A stretch of 64,000 bases of DNA from an uncultured Acidimicrobiales bacterium (GCA_937922045.1 CAKZXA010000010.1:113977-177976), one strand, 5' to 3'; counted from the first letter of the stretch, positions 9,094-19,546 are shown. The notes: generated from the letters alone by a model not told the origin. A program made the numbers and translations.

Positions 9094-9728
9094 GCACTGA
9101 CCCCTGACCAGAATTGTTGGGTGAGTTGGGTGGCGAAGTGGTCGAGGTTGCCGCGTTCGGCATCGAACCATTCGATGGAGGAATTCATAGCGCCGAAGAG
9201 GATGAGGCGGGCGAGGCCTGTGTCGACGTCGGCTCGGATGGCTTTCTCGGTTTTGAGGTTGTCGAGCAGTGCCGTCCAGCGAGCTTCGTAGGCGTCGCGT
9301 ACCGGCACGATCGCGGTGCGCACCGACGGGGGAGCGGTGCGAAAAGTGGTGACGTGGGTTGCGGTGTAGGGGCCATTTTCGAATAGGGCAGCGAGGTGGG
9401 CGCGCACATGAGCTTCGATCTGCTTGGGCCCGCTGGCCGCTTTGGGGCCAGGAGCCGATGCGGTGTCGAAAGCCTGCTGCATGATTTCGATGCCCCGCTG
9501 GAGGATCTCGGTTAACAACTCGTCCTTGGATGAGAAGTGGTAGTACAGCGACCCGGCCTTCATACCTACAACATCGGCCAGTTGGCGCAAGGTGGTAGCC
9601 GCATACCCCTGTTCGAGAAAGAGCGCGGCTGCTTCATCGACGATGCGTTGTCGGCCATCAGCCTTTGGGGTATCGGCGGCAGGGGCATCGGTGATCGTGG
9701 TGCTGCCAGTCTTGGGGTTAGAGCCCAT
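9090..9728 (-). CDS. TetR-family transcriptional regulator of the acc/fadE operon
   Basis: 212 aa. An N-terminal tail rich in Thr and Ala precedes a standard TetR helix-turn-helix: RQRIVDEAAALFLEQGYAAT, then LRQLADVVGMKAGSLYYHF (about residues 45-65). The C-terminal ligand domain is not diagnostic. It is the first gene of the operon and its stop overlaps the accD1 start by 4 nt, so it is probably autoregulated together with the catabolic genes. A perfect inverted repeat 12 nt upstream is the likely operator. ATG at 9728 is used in preference to TTG at 9731. By position it corresponds to the TetR gene at the head of the mycobacterial accD1-accA1-fadE19 cluster. Confidence 0.9.
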   Translation of the reverse strand: MGSNPKTGSTTITDAPAADTPKADGRQRIVDEAAALFLEQGYAATTLRQLADVVGMKAGSLYYHFSSKDELLTEILQRGIEIMQQAFDTASAPGPKAASGPKQIEAHVRAHLAALFENGPYTATHVTTFRTAPPSVRTAIVPVRDAYEARWTALLDNLKTEKAIRADVDTGLARLILFGAMNSSIEWFDAERGNLDHFATQLTQQFWSGVSA

Positions 9729-9739
9729 CAAGGCACCCT

Positions 9740-9757
9740 ACCTAACGACCGTTAGGT
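9740..9757. promoter_or_regulatory. Perfect 8-2-8 inverted repeat, putative TetR operator
   Basis: ACCTAACG-AC-CGTTAGGT, a perfect palindrome in both arms, lies 12 nt before the TetR start codon and ahead of the whole acc/fadE operon. Size, symmetry and the TAAC/GTTA half sites are typical of TetR-family operators. Its role is inferred from position. Confidence 0.75.
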
Positions 9758-9815
9758 GTGTCAACGGCAGTTGGGCCGGATTGCGGCGATCGGAGGCCTG
9801 GGCCCTTCCAGAGCC

Positions 9816-10523
9816 CTAACTTTCGCGCCGTCGCCTTCGTTCGTCGATCCTGGCTGCGAACGCAGCGGCCTCGGTGCGGCGACTCATGCCCAGCTTGGCC
9901 AGCAGATTCGAGACATAGTTCTTCACCGTCTTCTCGGCCAAGAACATCTCCTCGGCGATCTGACGGTTGGAGAGGCCTTCACCGATCAGCTCGAAGATTC
10001 GTCGTTCCTGATCGCTGAGGGCAGCGGCCTTGCCCTCGTCGCTCGTAGCCAATCGACGTATCGCCGACTTGACCACCGCAGCCTCAAGCAAGAGCTCGCC
10101 AGCACCGACCCGCCGAATAGATTCGATGAGATCGTTGCCGCGAATCTGTTTCAGTACGAAGCCTGCAGCCCCGGCCATGGCAGCATCGACGAGGGCCTGG
10201 TCGTCGGAGAAGGAGGTGAGCATGATGCACGCCACCTCGGGAAAGGCCGAGCGGATATCTCGACACACCTCGATCCCGCTCTCCTCGCCGAGTCGAACAT
10301 CGAGTACGGCCACATGGGGCGCCACCTCGCGGATCTTGAGCATGGCTTCGGTACCGCTCGATGCCTCACCCACCACCTGGAGGTCCTGTTCGCCATCAAC
10401 TAGTTGGGCAACGCCGCGACGTACCACCTCGTGGTCGTCCAACAAGAACACCCGCATCGGTTCTGTTGGTGATTGTGCGGGTGTTCCCGAGGACGGCGCT
10501 GGATTTGGGGAGGAAGAGCTCAT
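9816..10523 (-). CDS. DosR/DevR-like NarL-family response regulator
   Basis: 235 aa with an N-terminal receiver and a C-terminal LuxR/NarL helix-turn-helix. The receiver starts MRVFLLDDHEVVRRGV, with the phospho-acceptor Asp in VAVLDVRL, a Thr-Ser switch in MLTSFSDD and Lys in VLKQIRG. The DNA-binding part reads SNRQIAEEMFLAEKTVKNYV followed by SNLLAKLGM. Line by line it follows mycobacterial DosR closely, including LAEKTVKNYVS and the GAGELLL stretch. No histidine kinase gene is nearby. Start choice is open: ATG at 10535, 10523 or 10457; the last gives a DosR-sized protein without the Ser/Pro-rich extension. It sits directly downstream of the multicopper oxidase, 26-38 nt away depending on the start. 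Confidence 0.88.
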   Translation of the reverse strand: MSSSSPNPAPSSGTPAQSPTEPMRVFLLDDHEVVRRGVAQLVDGEQDLQVVGEASSGTEAMLKIREVAPHVAVLDVRLGEESGIEVCRDIRSAFPEVACIMLTSFSDDQALVDAAMAGAAGFVLKQIRGNDLIESIRRVGAGELLLEAAVVKSAIRRLATSDEGKAAALSDQERRIFELIGEGLSNRQIAEEMFLAEKTVKNYVSNLLAKLGMSRRTEAAAFAARIDERRRRRES

Positions 10524-10561
10524 GACAACGACCATCGTAGGTTCAATCGTCGGGTGGTCGC

Positions 10562-12136
10562 CTAGGCGCCAGCACCGTCGTCGTTCCGGTCGTCGCTGTC
10601 GGCCCCGGTCTCGGCCCCGGTCTCGGCCCCGGTCTCTGGTTCCGTTGGATCGAGCGGGCCATCGCTCGTAGCAGTCTTGCGCCAGTTGTGGGGGCGCAGG
10701 GGTACGGCTTCGGCGTCGAAGGAGGGAACCTCCTCGATGATCAGAGCGGTCACCATGCCGAACATGCCATCGGTGCGCTCGACGTGGGTGAGGATATGGC
10801 AGTGCCAGACCCAGACACCTGGGTCGTCGACCCGGAACAGGACGGTGTAGCGCTCGCCGGGCGCCACGTTCAACGTGTCTACCCAGTAAGGCTCATCGAG
10901 CGGGATGCCATCCTTGGCGTAGACGAGCTGAGGAAACTGATGGAGATGCATCGGATGGATCTGAAGACCCTCGTTGTAGTAGGTCACGCTGGCCCAGTCG
11001 CCCTGCTTGAGAGCAACCGGCTCAGTGGCGGGAAAGCTCTTTCCGTTCAGGGTGAGGCCGATGGTGCCCGCATCATTCAGAACCATGGGCATGTCGAGGG
11101 CGAGTTCGAGATCGTCGGGAATGGTGACCCCACTGATCGTTGAGCCATAGGGTATTGGGTTCTCCCCGACACGGAAGACACCAAACATGCCGTTGACGAC
11201 CTGGAGCTGTCCGTGGTTGTGAGCGTGGTACATGCCAATGGCGTCGTCGTCCACAGTGAACGCATAGGTGAAGGTTCCACCGTTGGCTTCGATCGGGTCT
11301 TGGGTGTACGGGGCGACACCGTCCATGTCGTTTGGTGTGTGGACGCCGTGCCAGTGCACGTCGGTTGCGAGCGGCAGGTTATTCAGGACGCGGACCTGGA
11401 CGCTGTCGCCCCGGTCCAGCAGGATCTGAGGTGCGGGGACAACCCCGTTGTAGGTCCACGCCTCGACGAGCTTGCCAGGCTCAACTTCCCATTCAACGAT
11501 CGTGGCTTCCAGATCGAAGACCTTGGTGCCGTCGGCCAGAATCTCCGTTGGCTCCAACACAGGGTTTCCCTTTCCCGCGGTCTCAGCGGGGAATTTGAGC
11601 ATCGATTCCATCATCGCCGCGTCCATGGCCGCATAGTCCATATCGCCGTGGCCGTGGCCCCCTCCGGTTGCGGAGGCTGCCTCGGTTCCCCCCTCGCCGG
11701 TAATCGTGAGGGTGTTGACCATGCCCGAGGCCTCGTGGCCCGCGATGTTGCAAAAGAGTTGGTAGGTGCCGGGGGTCAGCTCGCCCAAGCTCAGCCTGAC
11801 GCTGCCTCCTGGCCCGACTTCGGGGCTGACCTTGCCCATACCTCGGATCTCGACGTTGTGGTTCATGTTCCCGGCATTGGAAATGATCAGGTTGACCTCG
11901 CCTGCAGGCGCGGTCAGATCACCATCGATGGCGAACTCGCTCAATGGCACCTCGATATCGGTGGAGGTGGTGCCAGCCGCCGATTCACCGCCTCCGAGCG
12001 CCATGACCGCGACCACGAGGCCAACAAAGCCGATGGTGGCGACGATGGCCAGGCCGAGAATCAAACCCAGCAGATGGGTGATACTCACGCCTTCGTCCTT
12101 GTACGCCGGAGATGTTGGCCGGTCGATAACAGTCAC
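10562..12136 (-). CDS. Membrane-anchored multicopper oxidase with an N-terminal blue-copper domain (three cupredoxin domains)
   Basis: 524 aa, GTG start. One membrane helix (about residues 17-47) places the rest outside. Residues about 58-148 form a small plastocyanin-like domain whose copper ligands look complete: His in NMNHNVEIR, then Cys, His and Met in CNIAGHEASGM. Two further cupredoxin domains carry oxidase motifs: HWHGVH (about 260), YHAHNHGQ, HPMHLHQFPQ and HCHILTHVERTDGM (about 445). Domain 1 of the oxidase has A where a type 1 Cys would be, so the type 1 site is in the last domain (type B two-domain arrangement). The tail is E-T-G-A repeats. Possible substrates are Cu(I), Fe(II), phenolics or nitrite; sequence alone does not decide. 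It is the likely transcriptional leader of the DosR-like gene. Confidence 0.88.
   Translation of the reverse strand: MTVIDRPTSPAYKDEGVSITHLLGLILGLAIVATIGFVGLVVAVMALGGGESAAGTTSTDIEVPLSEFAIDGDLTAPAGEVNLIISNAGNMNHNVEIRGMGKVSPEVGPGGSVRLSLGELTPGTYQLFCNIAGHEASGMVNTLTITGEGGTEAASATGGGHGHGDMDYAAMDAAMMESMLKFPAETAGKGNPVLEPTEILADGTKVFDLEATIVEWEVEPGKLVEAWTYNGVVPAPQILLDRGDSVQVRVLNNLPLATDVHWHGVHTPNDMDGVAPYTQDPIEANGGTFTYAFTVDDDAIGMYHAHNHGQLQVVNGMFGVFRVGENPIPYGSTISGVTIPDDLELALDMPMVLNDAGTIGLTLNGKSFPATEPVALKQGDWASVTYYNEGLQIHPMHLHQFPQLVYAKDGIPLDEPYWVDTLNVAPGERYTVLFRVDDPGVWVWHCHILTHVERTDGMFGMVTALIIEEVPSFDAEAVPLRPHNWRKTATSDGPLDPTEPETGAETGAETGADSDDRNDDGAGA
10601..10636. repeat. Three perfect 12-bp tandem repeats in the oxidase C terminus
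   Basis: GGCCCCGGTCTC occurs three times head to tail without a mismatch. On the coding (minus) strand it encodes E-T-G-A units in the hydrophilic tail of the multicopper oxidase. The length is a multiple of three, so copy number change would keep the frame. Confidence 0.95.
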
Positions 12137-12252
12137 CAGTACTGCGCTCCCACCCTGATCGGGTTCACCTGAAACGGCGTGGAACTTCCGCGCTCAGAAG
12201 CAGTATCTGCTCAGGGCGCCGACCTCGGTAGGGGCATAGGTCCTGTCCGTAT

Positions 12253-12612
12253 CTACGACAACCAGATCGGGGGCCGTAGAGCATGGTCGAGAACGGCCGA
12301 TTTCAGCTCAGCGATGGCGGCGTTGCGTAGCTTGCTGGTGGTGGCGTGGTCGATGTTGTCGGTGAGAACCTGGAAACTGTCGATGGTTACGACCAGCCCT
12401 TGCGTGACCTCATAGTGCGTGGGGTCGGCCAGGAGATCCAGGCGCAGATCGAAGGCGATGAGGGCGGCGTCGCCGTTAGCGCCGTCGATGACGATCGCCT
12501 TCGGTGGGTGTTCGCGTGCCAACGACCAGCTAACGATCCCCTGTGTTGGATCCACCCCAGAGGGGTCGAGGCCGACGATGCGGGCCTCGGCGTCTACCAG
12601 TCGATTAGCCAT
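12253..12612 (-). CDS. Conserved-looking hypothetical protein, 119 aa
   Basis: No family recognised. Soluble, mixed alpha/beta composition, beginning MANRLVDAEARIVGLDPSG, with central V-V-T-I-D-S-F-Q-V. No signal peptide or membrane segment. Its start overlaps the end of the next gene upstream (the membrane protein at 12605) by 8 nt, which implies translational coupling and supports it as a real gene. The 116 nt between its end and the multicopper oxidase start show no clear element. Confidence 0.6.
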   Translation of the reverse strand: MANRLVDAEARIVGLDPSGVDPTQGIVSWSLAREHPPKAIVIDGANGDAALIAFDLRLDLLADPTHYEVTQGLVVTIDSFQVLTDNIDHATTSKLRNAAIAELKSAVLDHALRPPIWLS

Positions 12613-13636
12613 CCTCGTCCCCTATCGGGTGTATGGGGTGTGCTCCTGAGGATGCCGCCCCGATCTTGATGCCTCGCACTCTCGCTTCGGTTAGCAGGGC
12701 GCCGGGTAACGATGGGGTGAACACGAGAGCGGCGGTCTTGATCAGCTTGGCGGTTTGATCCGATGATGACAGCCCCGAACGGCGAAGCGTTATCTCGGTC
12801 GGCTCGACGAGGTCGACCCCAAGGGCGAGTCCGATGGCGCCTCCGGTGAGGTCGGTTCGATCGATTTCAGCGTCGGTCCCGACATCCACGGCTGGACCGA
12901 AGGTGGCGATAGCCGATCGTCGCAGGAGGACTGCATCGAGGAGTTGAACGGGGTCGTGGACGACAAATCCGGCCGGCACGAAAACTATCCAGCGCTGAGC
13001 GAGCTGATGCAGCATCTTTCCGCTGACCCAGAGAGCGCCGCCAGCGAAGACTAGGGCCAGGATGATTATGAGACCGGCGTTGGCGGCCATAGCAAGAGGG
13101 GGAGCCAGCAATCCGATGGCGGCAAGAAGCCAGGCCAGCTGAATCGGTCCGACGAGAGCGAATCCGGGAGCACGCAAGGCCATGCGCCGTTCGGAGCCAT
13201 AGGCCGAACCGTTGATCATCGGATCGCCGGTGGTGGGCATGAAAGCGATGGTGGTAACCAGCAGGCTCCAAGCCACCGAGACGATGAGAGCGGTGGGCCA
13301 GCGATCGCCGACGAAACCGGCGACCAGGCATGCCGCGGTCGAGGCGGGAGCGAGAATGCGAATTGCGGTTAAGGAGATCGGGTTTGGGACGAGGGTGGCC
13401 ACAAGACCGGCGAACCATGCCGCCCACCACCACAATTCGATGCCGAGCTTTGGCCCGTCGTTGAGGTGATCGAAGGTTTTGGCCAGGCCGTAGCCGGTAG
13501 CCGCCGGCATCGCTAGCCATGCCAGCCGAAGGGGCCAAAGGCCGAGGGCGGCAAGATTTTGGGGCTGGCGCCCGGTGGTTGACGCGCCGGCCGAGACACC
13601 AGTCGATTTTCCTGCCGATCTCGTCGTCTCGCTCAC
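12605..13636 (-). CDS. Hypothetical multi-pass membrane protein, 343 aa
   Basis: GTG start. After a Ser/Thr/Gly-rich N terminus there are hydrophobic stretches at roughly residues 28-50, 68-85, 90-110, 117-133, 160-180 and 182-208, so about six membrane helices, then a cytosolic domain of about 130 residues with DRTDLTGGAIGLALGVDLVEPTEITLRR and a C-terminal H-P-I-H-P. No characterised family recognised. The 8-nt overlap with the 119-aa gene downstream suggests they act together. The region to ligA (13637-13755) is a divergent promoter region. Confidence 0.6.
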   Translation of the reverse strand: MSETTRSAGKSTGVSAGASTTGRQPQNLAALGLWPLRLAWLAMPAATGYGLAKTFDHLNDGPKLGIELWWWAAWFAGLVATLVPNPISLTAIRILAPASTAACLVAGFVGDRWPTALIVSVAWSLLVTTIAFMPTTGDPMINGSAYGSERRMALRAPGFALVGPIQLAWLLAAIGLLAPPLAMAANAGLIIILALVFAGGALWVSGKMLHQLAQRWIVFVPAGFVVHDPVQLLDAVLLRRSAIATFGPAVDVGTDAEIDRTDLTGGAIGLALGVDLVEPTEITLRRSGLSSSDQTAKLIKTAALVFTPSLPGALLTEARVRGIKIGAASSGAHPIHPIGDEDG

Positions 13637-13746
13637 TGGATCCAGTTTGCCGTACTTTGGGAGCGATCACCCTGGTTTGCTCAGCTTCGGTGTGGTGGCG
13701 AGGCGCCTAGCTGATGGGCACCCAGAAGGTCACATGGCGTGGCTAG

Positions 13747-15840
<2,094 letters not shown>

Positions 15841-15861
15841 ACGGGATTCACTCGCGGTGGT

Positions 15862-16431
15862 TTAGAGAGCGTCGAAGATGTGCCTGGTCTGAATGGCGCA
15901 AGAGCTGGTGACATCATCGAACCGGTAGACGCAGACTTCGAGCACGTTGTCGACCGGACGAAGATACCGGCCATTCGGGCACTTGTCGGTGGGCATGAAG
16001 GTGAAGTGGCCGACCGAGCGGGATGCGGTGATCTCGTTTGTGATGGCGCCGGTGTCGTCGAGCACGACGTTCATTTCTTCGGGTGCGATTTCAGATCCGT
16101 TGATGGTGAGACGCGCCCCATAGCCGGGCAAGAGGTCGACGCCAACAGCTTCTCGGCAGGCCACGGCTTCGCCAGCGACAGGTAGGAATCGTTCGATTGG
16201 GCTGCGTTCACCCGGGCTCACGCCAGCCAGCGTTGTGGGTGTTTCCCCTTCCTGACCGGACGACGTACCTGCGGCGCCGGTCGCCGAATCGGCCGATGTG
16301 CGCTCGATACCGACAAAGCTGGGGTCGTCCAGCTTGTTGTCGTCCTGGTAAATAGCGGCGAGGACGAGTGCTCCGACAGCGGCGGCAAGGAGCCCGACGC
16401 TGATGAGCCGTTGGCGGGACTGTGAAATCAT
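15862..16431 (-). CDS. Hypothetical membrane-anchored secreted protein, 189 aa
   Basis: Begins MISQSRQRLISVGLL with a single hydrophobic helix (about residues 10-27), then a disordered Ser/Gly/Thr-rich linker and an external domain of about 110 residues containing four Cys, probably two disulfides (VACREAV, CPNGRY, VCVYRF, SSCAIQ). No family recognised. It is divergent from the PASTA kinase, 50 nt apart, so the two may share a promoter region. ATG at 16431 is used; GTG lies directly before it. Confidence 0.6.
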   Translation of the reverse strand: MISQSRQRLISVGLLAAAVGALVLAAIYQDDNKLDDPSFVGIERTSADSATGAAGTSSGQEGETPTTLAGVSPGERSPIERFLPVAGEAVACREAVGVDLLPGYGARLTINGSEIAPEEMNVVLDDTGAITNEITASRSVGHFTFMPTDKCPNGRYLRPVDNVLEVCVYRFDDVTSSCAIQTRHIFDAL

Positions 16432-16481
16432 CACCCCCTATTGTGCCAAGGGTCCTGTTGCTGCTACTACCATTCGTTGAT

Positions 16482-18611
16482 ATGTCGGGAACGTCTGTCG
16501 GACGCCTCGGCCAAACCCTTGGTGGTCGGTACCAGCTTCTAGCTGTAGTTGGCTCTGGGGCGTCGGCTGAGGTTTACCACGCGAGAGACACGCGCCTAGA
16601 CCGAAGTGTCGCTATCAAGCAGCTGAGGTCGGGATACACCGACGACCCCCGATTTCTGAAACTGTTCCGATCTGAAGCGACGCTCGCCGCCCAGCTCACC
16701 CATCCGAACATCATGACGGTCTTTGACTGGAGCGATGACGCCGACGGTCTCGACGGCGGCCCTTACCTCGTCACCCAGTTGCTACCCGGCGGCACGCTTC
16801 GCAGTGTGCTCAACCAGGCCGGAACCTACGACGAAGACGGCAACATCGTACGTCCGGGCACCTTGTCGATTGCCCAGGTCGCCTTTATCGGCCTGCAGGC
16901 GTCACAGGGCTTGGCCTTCGCTCACGAACAGGGTCTCGTCCACCGGGATGTCAAGCCGGCGAATCTATTGTTCGGGCGAGATGGTCGTGTTCACATCGGC
17001 GACTTTGGCATAGCCAGAGCTGTGGCTGAGGCGGCCTGGACCGAACCTGAAGGGGTGCTGATAGGCACTGCCCGATACGCGGCCCCCGAGCAGGCCACCG
17101 ACGCGCAGATTGATGGCGTCGCCGATATTTACTCCCTCACGCTGTGCCTGGTCGAGGCGCTTACCGGCGACATCCCGCTCATTCGCGAAAACGCACTTGG
17201 GACCATGGTGCAGCGTCAGTCGACCGACGTTCCTGTGGATGACGAGTGGGGCCCGTTGGCTGATGTCTTGGCCTGGGGCGGTCAAGCCGAGTCCGAGGAC
17301 CGAGCCAGCTCAGCGGAGTTTCTCGATGCCATGCTGAGCGCTTGTCGAGAGCTTCCCGACCCAGAACCGCTTGTCTTGCTCGATCTAACCGAGAACCCGA
17401 TCGTAGAGCACGACACGTCGGCCTATGCCGAGACGGGTGCTGGCGTAGGCGGCCAGCCGGCCCCGAATGTGCGCTTCGATACGGGCGGCGCCCTCGTCAT
17501 CACCGATGACGACGCGTCGGACCTGCATCTTCCGCCGCGAGGGCTCTCCCAAGAGGAGGGTGGGGGCTCTGCCGCCGCCGGCCAGGAAGCAAGATCGGCT
17601 AACGAAGCCTTTTGGGGCGATGATTACACCGCCGATACAGGGAAACCAGCTCGGCCACCCCGCCGCCGTGGTTTGCGATGGCTCAAGCGCGTCGTGCTTC
17701 TGCTGCTCGGTTTGGCGCTGGCGGGGGGAGCCGTTGTCGCCGGAGTCGTGTTGGCCGAGTCACGACAAGAGATCGTGACGATCGATGTTCGCTTTCCAAC
17801 CTTTGAGGTCGCCGACTACGCCACGATGACGGCGGCCCAGGTCGAGCAGGAAGTCACGCCTCTCGGCTGGCAGGTACGGGCCACCCAACGCCACCAGGAT
17901 GGAACCGAGATCGGCGACCTGCTCACCCAGCGTCCGGCCGCCGGCACGACTTTGGAGCCAGGCTCTGAGCAGCTCATCGAGCTGGAGTACTCGCTCGGAC
18001 CCGAGATGCGAGTTGTGCCTCAATTGGTCGGTGGTAGCTATGACGACGGGGCAGCCTCGCTGGCCAGTTTGTCATTGACGGTTGGCGATGTGAGCGAGCA
18101 GCACGACGAGCAGGTGGCGGCTGGTGTGGTTCTGGAGGCCATGGTCGATGGCGAAGCCGTTGAGCCCGGCGTCGAACTCGTAACCGGTTCGGTGGTCGAC
18201 CTGGTCGTGAGCTCTGGTCCTGCGCCCCGCAAGATTCCCGACGTTGCATCGATGACACAGGATCAGGCAACGAAGGCCATAAGCGACGCCGGCCTGAAGT
18301 TCGCAATCGAGGAGGAGTTCTCCACCTCGGTAACGGAAGGTGCGCTGATTCGCCAGTCGCCCGATTCGGGCAAGTTCCTTCCTCGGGGTGGAACGGTGAC
18401 CATCGTCGTCTCCAAGGGTCTGCCTTTCGTCGATGTTCCCACGGTGGTCGGAATGACCACAGGGGCGGCCACGACCGAGCTCGAAGATGCCGGATTCCGC
18501 GTTACCGGGGTTGTCGGCTCGCCAAGCCAGCCAGTGGTGCGCACCGACCCGACCGAAGGGTCGAGTCTTCGACTTGGAAGCAGAATCACGATCTACACCG
18601 AAGAGGGATAG
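16482..18611 (+). CDS. PknB-type transmembrane Ser/Thr protein kinase with PASTA domains
   Basis: 709 aa, ATG at 16482; the in-frame start at 16422 adds only a hydrophobic tail-like extension and precedes the normal kinase N terminus. Kinase domain: LGGRYQLLAVVGSGASAEVY glycine loop, VAIKQL (Lys), HRDVKPANLLF catalytic loop, DFGIAR, GTARYAAPEQ and DIYSL. A linker with acidic stretches leads to one membrane helix (V-V-L-L-L-L-G-L-A-L-A-G-G, about residues 410-430). Outside are about four PASTA repeats, the last two starting KIPDVASMTQDQA and DVPTVVGMTTGAA. PASTA kinases sense peptidoglycan fragments and control growth and division. It is not next to rodA/pbpA/fhaB as pknB usually is, so it may be a paralogue. 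Confidence 0.93.
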   Translation: MSGTSVGRLGQTLGGRYQLLAVVGSGASAEVYHARDTRLDRSVAIKQLRSGYTDDPRFLKLFRSEATLAAQLTHPNIMTVFDWSDDADGLDGGPYLVTQLLPGGTLRSVLNQAGTYDEDGNIVRPGTLSIAQVAFIGLQASQGLAFAHEQGLVHRDVKPANLLFGRDGRVHIGDFGIARAVAEAAWTEPEGVLIGTARYAAPEQATDAQIDGVADIYSLTLCLVEALTGDIPLIRENALGTMVQRQSTDVPVDDEWGPLADVLAWGGQAESEDRASSAEFLDAMLSACRELPDPEPLVLLDLTENPIVEHDTSAYAETGAGVGGQPAPNVRFDTGGALVITDDDASDLHLPPRGLSQEEGGGSAAAGQEARSANEAFWGDDYTADTGKPARPPRRRGLRWLKRVVLLLLGLALAGGAVVAGVVLAESRQEIVTIDVRFPTFEVADYATMTAAQVEQEVTPLGWQVRATQRHQDGTEIGDLLTQRPAAGTTLEPGSEQLIELEYSLGPEMRVVPQLVGGSYDDGAASLASLSLTVGDVSEQHDEQVAAGVVLEAMVDGEAVEPGVELVTGSVVDLVVSSGPAPRKIPDVASMTQDQATKAISDAGLKFAIEEEFSTSVTEGALIRQSPDSGKFLPRGGTVTIVVSKGLPFVDVPTVVGMTTGAATTELEDAGFRVTGVVGSPSQPVVRTDPTEGSSLRLGSRITIYTEEG

Positions 18612-18639
18612 AGGGCCAGTAGCCGGCCTTCGCTAAGTC

Positions 18640-18735
18640 AAGCTCCCTTCCGAGCTTGGGGAGAGAGCGAGTGGTTCTAGCATCGCGTCCGTGCCTCTCT
18701 CTTCGAGAAGCCTGTTGCGTTTTGTCAGAAACGCA
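18640..18735. terminator. Two short hairpins between kinase and SCP2-like genes, possible convergent terminators
   Basis: CAAGCTC-CCTTCC-GAGCTTG (18640-18659, 7-bp stem) and TGCGTTT-TGTCAG-AAACGCA (18716-18735, 7-bp stem) lie between two convergent genes. Neither has a U-tract, which is common for high-GC actinobacteria but weakens the call. Confidence 0.4.
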
Positions 18736-18765
18736 GCCTTGCGTTAAGCCGATGTAGCCACGTTG

Positions 18766-19197
18766 CTAGATCGTCATCGCTTCGAGCTTGGTGTACATCT
18801 CTTTTAGCTGGTCTTCATTTTCTATTGGCATGCCTTGAAGCGCCATCAGAACGGTGGCATCGCCTTCAACCAGGATCTTGCCCCCGAAGAAGGCAGCCAT
18901 GAGCGCTTCCGGATCCCGGGTTACGAAGGCGGCTCTCGCCGTCTCATAGTCGAGCGTCATCGTCAGTTCAGGTTCGTCAACATGGCCTTCATCGATGACG
19001 GCTTGCCCACTGGTCGTGTCGATGTGGCCCTTCATCGGCTCATCGGTCATCGACTCGTCAGCGTTGTCGGGCAGATCGGTGATCACGATGTTCACCCGGG
19101 TCTTGATCGGGGGAGCTGGCGTACTGTCCGCGTACTCCGCCCGCAGCGCTCGAGCTGCCGCGATCCATTCGGGACTTAGGAAGACATGGCTGGCCAC
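18766..19197 (-). CDS. SCP2 sterol-carrier-like domain protein
   Basis: 143 aa, GTG start. The pattern of alternating strands followed by LTMTLDYETARAAFVTRDPE and ALMAAFFGGKILVEGDAT matches the SCP2-like lipid-binding fold, whose C-terminal half usually reads F-x-x-G-K-I-x-x-x-G-D. Binds a lipid or acyl chain by inference; no catalytic residues. Divergent from the ferredoxin gene with 29 nt between starts. Confidence 0.75.
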   Translation of the reverse strand: MASHVFLSPEWIAAARALRAEYADSTPAPPIKTRVNIVITDLPDNADESMTDEPMKGHIDTTSGQAVIDEGHVDEPELTMTLDYETARAAFVTRDPEALMAAFFGGKILVEGDATVLMALQGMPIENEDQLKEMYTKLEAMTI

Positions 19198-19226
19198 CCT
19201 CCGAGGCTATCCGGTAGGTTGGCCCA

Positions 19227-19529
19227 ATGCCGGGACGTCAGGAGCGCATCGAGAATCGGGAGCGGGAACCGCTGTGGAAAAACCCGCCGCTCAAGATCGA
19301 TATGGACATCTGCATCAACTGTGATGCCTGCATTCGAGCCTGTCCCCGGCACTTCGGTGCCATCTTCAATCACGACATCGATGTGATCATCATCCCCGAG
19401 CTTTGCTCCGGGTGCCTTAAATGCATTGATCCGTGTCCGGTGGATTGCATTCACCCCGACCCTGAATGGGAGCCTGGCTCCGATGATTGGTGGCAGGCGC
19501 AGGTGAACGACGACCCCTACGCATCATAG
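19227..19529 (+). CDS. 2[4Fe-4S] ferredoxin
   Basis: 100 aa with two complete cluster motifs: C-I-N-C-D-A-C-I-R-A-C-P (about residues 30-41) and C-S-G-C-L-K-C-I-D-P-C-P (about 64-75), followed by VDCIHPDPEWEP. Spacing is CxxCxxCxxxCP in both halves, as in bacterial 8Fe ferredoxins, with a charged N-terminal extension of about 25 residues. Probably an electron carrier; its partner is unknown. ATG start. Confidence 0.92.
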   Translation: MPGRQERIENREREPLWKNPPLKIDMDICINCDACIRACPRHFGAIFNHDIDVIIIPELCSGCLKCIDPCPVDCIHPDPEWEPGSDDWWQAQVNDDPYAS

Positions 19530-19546
19530 GAAGCTAGCCTGCAGGC

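Noticed and set aside
11213-12172. Long plus-strand reading frame (319 codons) opposite the multicopper oxidase
   Set aside because: It is the antisense of a gene with intact copper motifs, has no recognisable domain and no ribosome binding site.
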